Origin: JBEBSD01 sp040394475
GTDB lineage: Bacteria; Bacteroidota; Bacteroidia; Cytophagales; Spirosomataceae
Direction: 5' to 3'
NCBI GenBank assembly: GCA_040394475.1
Contig: JBEBSD010000009.1
Span: 62,001-126,000, forward strand
Length of the DNA stretch: 64,000 nucleotides
Position 1 is the first letter of the stretch, and every line of letters begins with the position of its first letter. Under the pieces are notes generated by a model. The model saw nothing but the letters and a program-made list of their open reading frames with translations, had not been told where the DNA came from and ran no database searches. The translations under genes and the position numbers were made by a program. This document shows, one piece after another, positions 52,053 to 60,324 of this stretch.

Positions 52053-52766
52053 TCAGCGCCACTCCATGAGCGCTGCATTCAGCGCTTCTTCTACGCGGAT
52101 GCGGGGTTTGTGGAAATAAATGAGCCCATGGCCCGGAAGCATGATGTCGGTGTCGATCTGTGAGAGTTTGAGAAGGGACTGTATATAAATTTCTTTATTA
52201 AAATCGATACTTCCGGACCATCCGAAATCGCCGCCTAGCAGCGTGCCGATTACATCTCCGCTAAAAATTAACTGCCGGCCTTCCCATTGAAGCAAATAGG
52301 CGGTGCAGCCCATACTGTGGCCCGGGAGGTGTACGGCTGTGAAGCTCAATCCGCAAACCGAGAAGTGTGCGCCGTCAGAAAGGACCTGATCGACCGTGAA
52401 AGGGACGAACTTTTTATGGTATAAGTAACCGCAGCACCTGGCATCGCCTGTTGCCACAGCTTCGGCAGTTTCGCGAATGGCCACAAACCGGACATCCTGC
52501 ATTTTCAGTAAATGCCCGGCCCCCGCATGATCGAAATGAGGATGTGTCAAAATACAATAGCGGATATCGGCGGGAGACAGGTCCCAGTACCGCATGTTTT
52601 CAAAAATCTGCGGCAGTGTATCGCCACAGCCGCAGTCGATCATGACAAGACCATCCCCGGTTTGTATGATATAGCTGTTACCATCGTTCCACAAGGCACC
52701 CTGAAGGTCAAAAGTGATGCCATTCAGGTCTCCTCCTACCTGGAATATATTTTTTAGGACTTGCAT
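52053..52766 (-). CDS. Metallo-beta-lactamase (MBL) fold hydrolase
   Basis: I place the start at the ATG of MQVLKNIFQVGGDLNGITFD, giving 237 residues; an ATG 23 codons upstream is possible. The zinc-binding motifs are complete: HPHFDHAG (HxHxDH), LPGHSMGC (third His), FSGDVIG (bridging Asp) and LPGHGLIYF (last His). It is likely a glyoxalase II-like or lactonase-like hydrolase, with no clue to the substrate. A Cys-rich spot, DARCCGYLYHKK, lies in the insertion between motifs. Confidence 0.9.
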   Translation of the reverse strand: MQVLKNIFQVGGDLNGITFDLQGALWNDGNSYIIQTGDGLVMIDCGCGDTLPQIFENMRYWDLSPADIRYCILTHPHFDHAGAGHLLKMQDVRFVAIRETAEAVATGDARCCGYLYHKKFVPFTVDQVLSDGAHFSVCGLSFTAVHLPGHSMGCTAYLLQWEGRQLIFSGDVIGTLLGGDFGWSGSIDFNKEIYIQSLLKLSQIDTDIMLPGHGLIYFHKPRIRVEEALNAALMEWR

Positions 52767-52884
52767 GTATGCCGTATGTAAAGCGGTGTCAACGGATTTA
52801 ATAACCGTTCGTATAGGGTACTTCCGGCCGGGCAAAAAAGACTAATAAGCATCGGAAGATTTGTAAGGGCAGCACGAAGGGGCG

Positions 52885-53802
52885 TTAAGCCGAAGGGCTT
52901 AAAACAAAGGTGAGACGGGTATGCCCGGGGGTGACTTCCAGGCGGGCCTGTCCCCCGATGAGCAATGCGCGGTTATCTGCGACATGGCCGGCCGGGAAAT
53001 CATACGCAACCGGATAATCATAGTCCCGGGTGTGCTCCTGAATGATTTCATAAGCAGACATACCGAAGCGATCATTCCCGTCTTTTAGTTCCGAAAATTG
53101 TCCGGCGATCAGCCCGGCAAGCCCGGACAGCTTTCCTGCCCGTTTCAGCTGCAGCATCATCCGGTCCAGGTTGTAGAGCGGTTCGCCTACGTCTTCCAGA
53201 AAAAGAAGTGATCCCGACGTATCCGTTTCTGAAACACTCCCGGTTAAATGCGCCAGCAAACAGAGGTTCCCGCCGGTAACGACGCCCGTTGCAATCCCCG
53301 GGCGGTTATAGGAATGGGCGCCTGTTTCGTAGGATACGGGTTCTCCGAACAGTAACCGGCGCAACGATTCATCGGAAATGGCAGCATCTCCCAACTGTTT
53401 GACCATCGGGCCATGCACACTGGCATACCCCAGCGTCAGCAAATGCGAAAGCAGGACGGTAAGGTCGCTGAACCCGACAAGCCATTTAGGATACTTTTTG
53501 AAAGTCGTAAAATCAAGCTGGTCAACCAAACGGGAGCAGCCATAGCCGCCGCGGACGGCAAAAATGGCCTTCAGTTCCGGGTTGTCAAGCATACGCTGCA
53601 GGTCGTCCCGGCGGGCCGCATCGGTCCCTGCATACTGGTAATAGGCGCCATACACTACCGCTCCTTCCGCGACGTTCAGCTGCCAGTTTTCGCGGAGCAC
53701 TTTCAACCCTTTCAGGAGCGCATCCCTCTGTACGTTCCCTGCCGGAGCCGTGATGCCGACCGGGTCGCCGGGCTGCAGGAAGGGAGGAAGGGTAATAGCC
53801 AT
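52885..53802 (-). CDS. LD-carboxypeptidase (peptidase family S66)
   Basis: A 305-residue enzyme that removes the terminal D-Ala from muropeptide tetrapeptides during murein recycling. The Ser-Glu-His set of S66 is visible: Ser in VGFSDLTVL, Glu in LFLEDVGEPLYN and His in FPAGHVADN. The N-terminal part has LQPGDPVGITAPAG and FAVRGGYGCSRLVDQLD. There is no signal peptide, as expected for the cytosolic enzyme. It stops near, and reads in the same direction as, the DUF721 gene upstream (15 bp gap). Confidence 0.94.
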   Translation of the reverse strand: MAITLPPFLQPGDPVGITAPAGNVQRDALLKGLKVLRENWQLNVAEGAVVYGAYYQYAGTDAARRDDLQRMLDNPELKAIFAVRGGYGCSRLVDQLDFTTFKKYPKWLVGFSDLTVLLSHLLTLGYASVHGPMVKQLGDAAISDESLRRLLFGEPVSYETGAHSYNRPGIATGVVTGGNLCLLAHLTGSVSETDTSGSLLFLEDVGEPLYNLDRMMLQLKRAGKLSGLAGLIAGQFSELKDGNDRFGMSAYEIIQEHTRDYDYPVAYDFPAGHVADNRALLIGGQARLEVTPGHTRLTFVLSPSA

Positions 53803-53817
53803 ATACGAGGCAGTCAG

Positions 53818-54144
53818 TTAAATATAAACAATGTCCGAAATGATCTTCTGTCCCATTTCGTCATTGATGTGCTGCAGGATTTTGGTTTTGCCCCGTACCA
53901 GTTCTTCCCGGAGCGGGGCAGAGTCAAGCTGTAAATACAGGATGCCCTCCCGCACATAGATGGTCGTCGTCCGTGCAGCGATGGGCTTACCCATAATTTT
54001 TTCCCAGTGAGCCGCAATATAGGTTTCATCGAAAGCCGATTTGAGCTGGTAGGTATCCAGCAATTGTGCCAGTGCCTCTTTGAAGCTGACGACACCGGGT
54101 TTCCGGGAGGAGCTGTCCTTTTTGAAACGGTAATACTTTGCCAT
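53818..54144 (-). CDS. DUF721 domain-containing protein (DciA-like)
   Basis: A 108-residue protein with the DUF721 pattern: FKEALAQLLDTYQLKSAFDE, HWEKIMGKPIAARTTTIYVR and LYLQLDSAPLREELVRGKTK. Proteins of this family include DciA, which helps load replicative helicase in bacteria lacking DnaC or DnaI. The short Bacteroidota form is usually only the core domain. It probably forms an operon with the LD-carboxypeptidase gene. Confidence 0.9.
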   Translation of the reverse strand: MAKYYRFKKDSSSRKPGVVSFKEALAQLLDTYQLKSAFDETYIAAHWEKIMGKPIAARTTTIYVREGILYLQLDSAPLREELVRGKTKILQHINDEMGQKIISDIVYI

Positions 54145-54280
54145 AGCGATTTACAGGGAACTGCAAAGTTAACGAAACGGACGGCAAAACCTTTGAAGAG
54201 CGGGAAAATTAAGCCGTTCCGGTTTTAAGGAAGAAGGGGCGGGGTGTCAGGCGCGGCGGAGGTATTTATTGCAGGCAATA

Positions 54281-54312
54281 TTTGTTTTTGAGGGATACGG
54301 CTTGTAATATTG
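54281..54312 (+). promoter_or_regulatory. Promoter of the metY transcript
   Basis: TTTG (54281-54284), 20-bp spacer and TAATATTG (54305-54312), one mismatch from TAnnTTTG. It stands about 35 bp upstream of the riboswitch, the right place for its transcript start. Confidence 0.6.
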
Positions 54313-54347
54313 TGCCATCAATCAATTGCTTCTCCAATTCAGCGGTT

Positions 54348-54436
54348 GATTTATAGAGAAGAGGGAAGAGAATGGGCTCAGAGAACCTCTGGCAACCTGT
54401 CCGAAAGGGACAAGGTGCTAACTCCCACCTAAATTA
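54348..54436 (+). ncRNA. SAM riboswitch (SAM-I type) upstream of metY
   Basis: The conserved core is present in order: AGAGGGA, an AATGGGCTC segment, CCTCTGGCAACC, a short hairpin GTCCgaaaGGGAC, then AAGGTGCTAACTCCCACC. An outer stem of ATTTATAG with CTAAAT closes it. In SAM-I riboswitches high S-adenosylmethionine turns off methionine-synthesis genes. The next gene is metY and the one after it metX, as expected. About 230 bases separate the aptamer from the start codon, so the expression platform is long. Confidence 0.85.
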
Positions 54437-54463
54437 TTTAGGGCATATAAACCAATTTCGCGC

Positions 54464-54577
54464 ATGAAAACCGACTGTTTCCGGCCTCGCCAGCAGGCCC
54501 CGTTTAGCTGTAGTTTCCCGGGTATTCCCGATGGGGAGCGTATGTCCCGTTTTTCGATCGGGATAATGCCCCGGTAA
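54464..54577 (+). other. Short open frame in the metY leader
   Basis: ATG to TAA, 37 codons, starting MKTDCFRPRQQAPFSC. It lies between the riboswitch and metY. It could be a translated leader or simply structured RNA with no translation; no family is known to me. Confidence 0.25.
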
Positions 54578-54669
54578 GACTGCGGGTACGATGCCCCCGC
54601 TGCAGGAGCTATTGAAACAGCGGCTGTCGGACAATCTTTTCTTTATTATTCAATTTTTAATAAATCGTT

Positions 54670-55974
54670 ATGTCAGTAAAATCCTTGCAATTTGAAACCC
54701 TGCAAATACATGCAGGACAGGTCGTAGATCCCGCTACCAACTCCCGGGCTGTACCCATATACCAGACCACATCGTATACTTTCAACAGCTCTGAGCATGG
54801 GGCTAACCTCTTCGGATTAAAAGAATTCGGGAATATCTATACCCGGATTATGAACCCGACAACCGATGTATTCGAAAAGCGGATGGCCGCTCTTGAAGGG
54901 GGCGTGGCTGCGTTGGCTACCGCTTCCGGGCATTCCGCCCAGTTTCTGGCCATCAATAATATTACGACGGTCGGGGACAATTTTATCACGACGTCTTTTT
55001 TATACGGCGGTTCTTTTAACCAGTTTAAAAACTCGTTTAAAAACATCGGGGTAGAAGCCCGTTTTGCGAATGGAGATGATGTCTCAAGTTTTGAAAAGCT
55101 GATTGACGACCGTACCAAAGCCATTTACCTGGAAAGTATCGGCAACCCCAGCTACAGTGTGCCGGATTTTGAAGCGTTTGCCGCCCTGGCTGCCAAATAC
55201 GATCTCCCGCTGATCGTTGACAATACCTTCGGGGCGGGAGGAGCGCTGGTGAAACCCATCGCCTGGGGCGCCCACGTGGTCGTGGAATCGGCTACCAAGT
55301 GGATCGGCGGACATGGTACTTCCATGGGAGGCGTAATTGTCGATGCCGGTACCTTCGATTGGGGCAACGGCAAGTATCCGCAGTTTACCGAACCCTCGCC
55401 AAGCTACCATGGACTGGTGTACAATGATGTTTTCGGGAAAAAAGGACCTTTTGGGAATATACAGTTTGTGTTGCGCTGCCGGGTAGAAGGATTGCGTGAC
55501 TGGGGACCGGCACAAAGTCCTTTCAATTCGTTCCTGCTGCTGCAAGGGCTGGAAACCCTTGCGCTTCGCGTGGAAAGAGCTACGGACAACTCTCTGAAAA
55601 TAGCACAGTGGCTGGAACAACATCCGGATGTGGAATACGTGGAATACCCGGGACTTGAGAGCAGTAAGTACCATACCCTGGCAAAAAAATACCTGACCAG
55701 GGGCTTTGGCGCTGTCTTGTCTTTTAAGCTGAAAGCCGGAAAGGCTGCGGCCGACAAGTTTGTGGATTCACTGGAACTGATCAGTCATCTGGCGAATGTG
55801 GGAGATGCAAAAACACTGATTATTCATCCTTCCAGTACGACGCATTCACAATTGTCGGAGGCCGAACAGATTACAGCCGGAGTGGCTCCCGGTGTACTGC
55901 GCATCGCAGTGGGGATTGAACATGCGGATGATATCCGGAATGATCTTGAACAAGCTTTTGCCGCAATAAAATAG
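54670..55974 (+). CDS. metY: O-acetylhomoserine aminocarboxypropyltransferase (O-acetylhomoserine sulfhydrylase)
   Basis: A 434-residue PLP enzyme of the Cys/Met metabolism family. It makes homocysteine from O-acetylhomoserine and sulphide. Features: LQFETLQIHAGQVVDPATNS, NIYTRIMNPTTDVFEKRMAA, the substrate/PLP strand YLESIGNPSYSVPDFEAFAA, LIVDNTFGAGGALVKPIAWG and the PLP lysine in VVESATKWIGGHGTSMGG, then AQSPFNSFLLLQGLETLALR. The GGHGTSMGG and length favour MetY over cystathionine synthase/lyase. It is regulated by the SAM riboswitch and followed by metX, which supplies its substrate. Confidence 0.96.
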   Translation: MSVKSLQFETLQIHAGQVVDPATNSRAVPIYQTTSYTFNSSEHGANLFGLKEFGNIYTRIMNPTTDVFEKRMAALEGGVAALATASGHSAQFLAINNITTVGDNFITTSFLYGGSFNQFKNSFKNIGVEARFANGDDVSSFEKLIDDRTKAIYLESIGNPSYSVPDFEAFAALAAKYDLPLIVDNTFGAGGALVKPIAWGAHVVVESATKWIGGHGTSMGGVIVDAGTFDWGNGKYPQFTEPSPSYHGLVYNDVFGKKGPFGNIQFVLRCRVEGLRDWGPAQSPFNSFLLLQGLETLALRVERATDNSLKIAQWLEQHPDVEYVEYPGLESSKYHTLAKKYLTRGFGAVLSFKLKAGKAAADKFVDSLELISHLANVGDAKTLIIHPSSTTHSQLSEAEQITAGVAPGVLRIAVGIEHADDIRNDLEQAFAAIK

Positions 55975-55982
55975 GTTAAGTG

Positions 55983-56025
55983 CCCCGGAGGAATGGTCCG
56001 CCTCCGGGGTTCTGCCTCCGGAGGC
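55983..56025. repeat. GC-rich inverted repeats between metY and metX
   Basis: CCCCGGAGG and CCTCCGGGG (9-bp stem, 9-base loop) are followed by the palindrome GCCTCCGGAGGC (56014-56025). No T run follows, so this may be a stability or attenuation element rather than a terminator. Confidence 0.55.
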
Positions 56026-56072
56026 CATCCGCACAGTGGATAATCTGACCGCTCAAGTAGTTTTTTAGTAGA

Positions 56073-57131
56073 ATGACAGGAATGCAGCCTGAGAAGAAAC
56101 TTTTTAAGTATCCGTACGAATATAAATTGGAACTGGGCCGGACGCTGCCGGGGTTTGAATTGTGTTATACGACCTACGGAACCCTGAATGAAACAGGCGA
56201 CAATGTCGTCTGGGTGTGTCATGCGCTTACCGGGAACAGTGATCCGAGTGACTGGTGGTCCGGATTGGTGGGGAAAGATAAACTCTATAATCCCGCCGAG
56301 CATTTTATTGTCTGCGCCAATATCCCGGGTTCCTGCTATGGTTCCACCAACCCGCTGTCAGTCAATCCGAGAACGCAACAGTCCTGGTACCATGATTTTC
56401 CGACATTGACGGTGAAGGATGTGGTCGGGACGCTGGATTTACTGCGGCAGGAGTTGGGTATTGAAACGATACAAGTGTGTATAGGGGGATCGCTGGGAGG
56501 GCAGCAGGCCCTGGAATGGGCCGTGGAAAACCCCCGGGTCATCAAGCGGTTGATTACAATTGCTACTAACGCCTTGCATTCGCCCTGGGGAATTGCTTTC
56601 AACGAAGCGCAGCGGATGGCAATTGCTGCGGATGAAAGCTGGAAAGAAAACCGGCAGGACGCGGGGCTTGAGGGATTGAAAGCAGCGCGCTCCGTCGCGT
56701 TGTTATCGTACCGGAATTACGACACCTATAATTTTACACAAGCCCGCGATAATTCAGAGCAGCTGGACGATTTCCGGGCGGCTTCTTATCAACAGTATCA
56801 GGGCGAAAAGTTCAAGAGTCGCTTCAATGCCTTTTCCTATTGGATCCTTACCAAAATGATGGATTCCCATAACGTGGGACGTAACCGCGGGGGATTGGCG
56901 AATGCCCTGAAACAAGTGACGGCCCTCACCCTGGTGATCGGGATTAAATCCGATATCCTGTTTCCGATTGAAGAACAGCATTTCCTGGAAAAGCATATTC
57001 CCCGCGCCTCTTATCAGGAAATCGATTCCCTGTATGGACATGACGGCTTTTTAATCGATTATGGTCCGCTGACGCATTTGATCCGGGCCTGGTTGAAAAA
57101 TGAAGGCCATACCGATGAGCCGGGGTTTTAA
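56073..57131 (+). CDS. metX: Homoserine O-acetyltransferase
   Basis: A 352-residue alpha/beta-hydrolase-fold acyltransferase that acetylates homoserine with acetyl-CoA, providing the substrate for MetY. The nucleophile elbow is GGSLGGQQALEW, the oxyanion region CHALTGNSDPSDWW, the Asp is near GIKSDILFPIEEQ and the His is in YGHDGFLID. The MetX-specific NIPGSCYGSTNPLSVNP and TVKDVVGTLDLLRQELGIE are present. It lies 98 bp after metY and is probably co-transcribed and controlled by the same SAM riboswitch. A succinyltransferase role cannot be excluded by motif alone. Confidence 0.95.
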   Translation: MTGMQPEKKLFKYPYEYKLELGRTLPGFELCYTTYGTLNETGDNVVWVCHALTGNSDPSDWWSGLVGKDKLYNPAEHFIVCANIPGSCYGSTNPLSVNPRTQQSWYHDFPTLTVKDVVGTLDLLRQELGIETIQVCIGGSLGGQQALEWAVENPRVIKRLITIATNALHSPWGIAFNEAQRMAIAADESWKENRQDAGLEGLKAARSVALLSYRNYDTYNFTQARDNSEQLDDFRAASYQQYQGEKFKSRFNAFSYWILTKMMDSHNVGRNRGGLANALKQVTALTLVIGIKSDILFPIEEQHFLEKHIPRASYQEIDSLYGHDGFLIDYGPLTHLIRAWLKNEGHTDEPGF

Positions 57132-57159
57132 CACCCCGTTGTTGAGCAGTGGGCTGGTG

Positions 57160-58971
57160 TTATTGACTGATCCGCTCAAAATGAGCTTTGATACGGGTCG
57201 CTTTATCGTTCCCGACGATGGCGGCTATTTCATCCACGGTACATTCCCGGATGGCTTTGACCGATTTGAACTGGCGGAGGAGTTTGGTTGCCGTCAGCTT
57301 TCCAATCCCTTCTATAGTCTCCAGTTCACTGATCAGGCTGTTTTGACTACGCTTATCCCGGTGAAAGGTAATGGCAAACCGATGGGCTTCGTCCCGTATT
57401 TGCTGGATCAGCTTGAGCGATTCCGAGCGTTTGTCGATATACAGCGGCAGCTGGTCCCCGGGAAAATAGATTTCTTCCAGCCGTTTGGCAATTCCGATCA
57501 CGGGTACTTTCCCGTAAATCCCGACCGTTTTCAGTGCCTCGCAGGCGGCGCTTAACTGTCCTTTGCCCCCGTCAATTACGATGAGGTCGGGCAGGGGAGC
57601 ATTTTCTGCCAATACCCGGGTATAACGCCGGGTGACTATCTCGTGCATGGAGGCAAAATCGTTTGGCCCGACCACTGTTTTAATCGCAAAATGCCGGTAG
57701 TCCTTTTTGGAAGGTTTCGCGTTTTTGAAACATACCATCGATGCCACAGGGTTGGTCCCCTGGATGTTGGAATTATCAAAACACTCGATATGGCGGGGCA
57801 GGGTCTTTAAACGGAGGTCGGTTTTGAGCTTGATAAGCACCCGGTCCTTCCGGGAAGAAGCAGCGGAAAGTTCGGCAGCCCGCTTCTCCGCTTTTTCCCG
57901 GCGGAAATAGAGCACGTTCTTGAGAGAAAGATCCAGTACTTTTTTCTTGTCCCCGATCAGCGGGACTGTAACGGGCTTGATAAAATCACCCTCCGGTCTG
58001 ATATTGCATAAAACCTCCCGCGCACCGTCGCCATAACGTTCGTACATTTCTACCAACATCATGGCCAGCAATTCTTCGTCTGTTTCTTCCAGCTTTTTAC
58101 GGACTTCCAGGGTTTCCGTTGCGATGATATGACCATTTGCCAGTTTCATAAAATTGAAATAGGCAGCCTCCTCATCCGAAACTATCGTCAAGACATCAAG
58201 ATCGCCGATTTTAGGATTAATAACAGTGGTTTTGTTCTGGTAGTCATTCAGCAACGCAAGTCTTTCCTTCCAGTGATGGGCTTCCTCATAAGCCATGTTT
58301 TCCGACGCTGCCACCATTTTTTGTTTCAGATAATGCTGGGCCTGTGCCAGATTCCCCTTAAGAATATGGCTGATCTGCTCAATCTCTGCCTGATAAGCTT
58401 CCTCGCTGACCAGTCCTTCACAAGGCCCCTTGCAGTTCCCGATATGATATTCCAGGCAAACTTTGAATTTCCGGGCGGCGACATTTTCTTTGGAAAGTAC
58501 TAACTGGCAGGAACGTACCGTAAAAAGTGTGCGGAACATCTCAAACAGGGAATGCATCGTCCGGACGTTGGCAAAGGGGCCGAAATAAGTCCCCGCCGAC
58601 AGGTCGACGCTGCGGGTGCTGATCACCCGGGGAAAACGTTCATTGGTGATACAGATAAACGGGTAGGTTTTGTCATCCCGCAACATGATATTGAAGCGGG
58701 GCTGGTAATTTTTGATCAGCTGATTCTCCAGCAAAAGGGCTTCCCATTCCGTATAGACAATCGTAAATTCAATCCGGCAAATCTGGAAAACAAGCTGCCG
58801 GGTTTTCCGGCTATGCTGGTTGGACTTGACAAAATAACTGCTTACCCGGTTACGCAGGTCCTTCGCTTTCCCGACATAGATAATTTCGTTCCTGTCATTG
58901 AAGTAGCGATAGACCCCCGGCTCATGCGGGATTTTGGCGAGTTCTGGTTTGTAATCGAATTTTGTTGACAT
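57160..58971 (-). CDS. uvrC: Excinuclease ABC subunit C
   Basis: A 603-residue nucleotide-excision-repair nuclease that cuts on both sides of a lesion in the UvrB-DNA complex. I place the start at MSTKFDYKPELAKIPHEPGV; the frame remains open for another 207 codons but only as an antisense shadow of marC. Domains in order: GIY-YIG (EPGVYRYFNDRNEIIYVGKA, about 19-38), Cys-rich SCQLVLSKENV region, UVR (ENMAYEEAHHWKERLALL), the RNase H-like nuclease (ECFDNSNIQGTNPVASMVCF) and the helix-hairpin-helix end (IEGIGKLTATKLLRQFKSVK). Confidence 0.97.
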   Translation of the reverse strand: MSTKFDYKPELAKIPHEPGVYRYFNDRNEIIYVGKAKDLRNRVSSYFVKSNQHSRKTRQLVFQICRIEFTIVYTEWEALLLENQLIKNYQPRFNIMLRDDKTYPFICITNERFPRVISTRSVDLSAGTYFGPFANVRTMHSLFEMFRTLFTVRSCQLVLSKENVAARKFKVCLEYHIGNCKGPCEGLVSEEAYQAEIEQISHILKGNLAQAQHYLKQKMVAASENMAYEEAHHWKERLALLNDYQNKTTVINPKIGDLDVLTIVSDEEAAYFNFMKLANGHIIATETLEVRKKLEETDEELLAMMLVEMYERYGDGAREVLCNIRPEGDFIKPVTVPLIGDKKKVLDLSLKNVLYFRREKAEKRAAELSAASSRKDRVLIKLKTDLRLKTLPRHIECFDNSNIQGTNPVASMVCFKNAKPSKKDYRHFAIKTVVGPNDFASMHEIVTRRYTRVLAENAPLPDLIVIDGGKGQLSAACEALKTVGIYGKVPVIGIAKRLEEIYFPGDQLPLYIDKRSESLKLIQQIRDEAHRFAITFHRDKRSQNSLISELETIEGIGKLTATKLLRQFKSVKAIRECTVDEIAAIVGNDKATRIKAHFERISQ

Positions 58972-59227
58972 GCTTTGCGTACAGCTCAGGTAATTCCAAA
59001 TACCCTGACGCTCTCTATTGGTAACAACGTCGCAAAATAGCATCGAATTCATCAGATACCGAAATTTTTGACAGATCCCCGGTACTGAAAAGGAACGAAA
59101 GGGAAAATCAGGGTAAAAGCCGCATGGCGACTCCCTGTTTGAAATGCAGGAGGGCGCCTTCAAAGTACCCGGTAACTGTTTGTTCGGGATAGTAAAATTC
59201 TTCATTTTTGTGCCAAAGCACATATCC

Positions 59228-59803
59228 ATGGAAGGATTCAACTTCAAAGACACGTTATCGGTTACCCTTATTCTGTTTTCAGTGATAGATATTCTGGGAA
59301 GTGTGCCGATTATTGTGGGTTTACGGAAAAAGGTGGGGCGCATTGAATCCGGAAAGGCGACCATCGTGGCGGGAGGAATTATGCTGGCCTTTTTGTTCCT
59401 GGGCGACCGTATTCTCGGGCTGTTCGGAGTGGATGTGTCATCGTTCGCGGTAGCGGGAGCGATTATTTTATTTTTGCTGGGACTTGAAATGATTTTGGGC
59501 CGTAATATTTTTAAACACGAAGAGGCCGAGCCGACGTCGGCTTCCATCGTACCGATTGCGTTTCCGTTAATCGCGGGGGCGGGTACGATCACAACCCTGA
59601 TTTCATTGCGTACGGCTTATGCAATGCCCAATATCCTGATCGGGCTGATCCTGAATCTTGCGTTTATTTTTATCGTACTGAAGTCCTCTTCCTGGATTGA
59701 GCGGAAACTGGGAAAAGGCGGACTGGATGTGATGCGTAAAATCTTCGGGATTATCCTGATTGCAATCGCCGTTAAATTGTTTAAGTCGAACCTCATGCTT
59801 TGA
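59228..59803 (+). CDS. MarC family integral membrane protein
   Basis: I place the start at MEGFNFKDTLSVTLILFSVI, giving 191 residues; the upstream in-frame ATG at 59144 adds a segment unlike the family. Six hydrophobic helices are seen. Family features are FSVIDILGSVPIIVGLRKK, FGVDVSSFAVAGAIILFLLG, SIVPIAFPLIAGAGTITTLI. MarC proteins were once linked to multidrug resistance but have no proven function. The gene stands alone, divergent from uvrC. Confidence 0.94.
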   Translation: MEGFNFKDTLSVTLILFSVIDILGSVPIIVGLRKKVGRIESGKATIVAGGIMLAFLFLGDRILGLFGVDVSSFAVAGAIILFLLGLEMILGRNIFKHEEAEPTSASIVPIAFPLIAGAGTITTLISLRTAYAMPNILIGLILNLAFIFIVLKSSSWIERKLGKGGLDVMRKIFGIILIAIAVKLFKSNLML

Positions 59804-59856
59804 TTTTAGCGGACTGTATTGTCCGTTTACTTTTATAAATTATACAAACCGTTTTT

Positions 59857-60324
59857 ATGGACCAATTGGATAGCCTGAACCAGGTAGCAGCCTTTCATGA
59901 CACTTTTAAACACCCGGTATTGAAAACTCCCCAGATTCCCGCGGAAGAGCGCTGCCGGTTGCGGGTGGCGTTGCTGGCGGAGGAATTGAAGGAACTGGAA
60001 GTAGCCATTCTTCAAAAAGATATTGTAGAAGTGGCCGATGCCCTGTGCGATCTCCAGTATGTGCTTTCCGGGGCGGTGCTGGAATTCGGGTTGGGGGAAA
60101 AGTTCCGGACCTTATTTGATGAGGTGCAGCGTTCCAATATGTCGAAAGCATGCCTGTCGGTGGAAGAGGCGGAGGCTACTGTAGCACATTACCAGGCGAA
60201 AGGGACCGATTGTTACTTCAGGGAGGATAACGGGAAATACCTGGTTTACCGGAAGGGGGATGATAAAACCCTTAAGAGTGTCAACTATTCCCCTGCCGAT
60301 CTGGAAGGGCTGCTGAATGATTAA
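59857..60324 (+). CDS. MazG-like nucleoside triphosphate pyrophosphohydrolase family protein
   Basis: A 155-residue all-alpha NTP pyrophosphatase-like protein. The metal-binding pattern of the MazG/PRA-PH group is visible: LLAEELKELEVAILQKDIVE (EExxE) and VADALCDLQYVLSGAVLEFG (ExxxD). Such enzymes hydrolyse NTPs to NMP and PPi and clear unwanted nucleotides; members of this size also occur in phages. The last 60 residues (GTDCYFREDNGKYLVYRKGD) resemble the tail typical of this group. Its stop overlaps the start of the peptidase gene by 8 bases. Confidence 0.9.
   Translation: MDQLDSLNQVAAFHDTFKHPVLKTPQIPAEERCRLRVALLAEELKELEVAILQKDIVEVADALCDLQYVLSGAVLEFGLGEKFRTLFDEVQRSNMSKACLSVEEAEATVAHYQAKGTDCYFREDNGKYLVYRKGDDKTLKSVNYSPADLEGLLND

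Noticed and set aside
54434..54634. Minus-strand frame of 66 codons opposite the metY leader
   Set aside because: It lies antisense to riboswitch leader DNA and shows no family features.
58972..59592. Open frame continuing 207 codons upstream of uvrC
   Set aside because: It is antisense to the marC gene and its upstream region, the sequence has no UvrC similarity, and UvrC proteins start at the chosen ATG.
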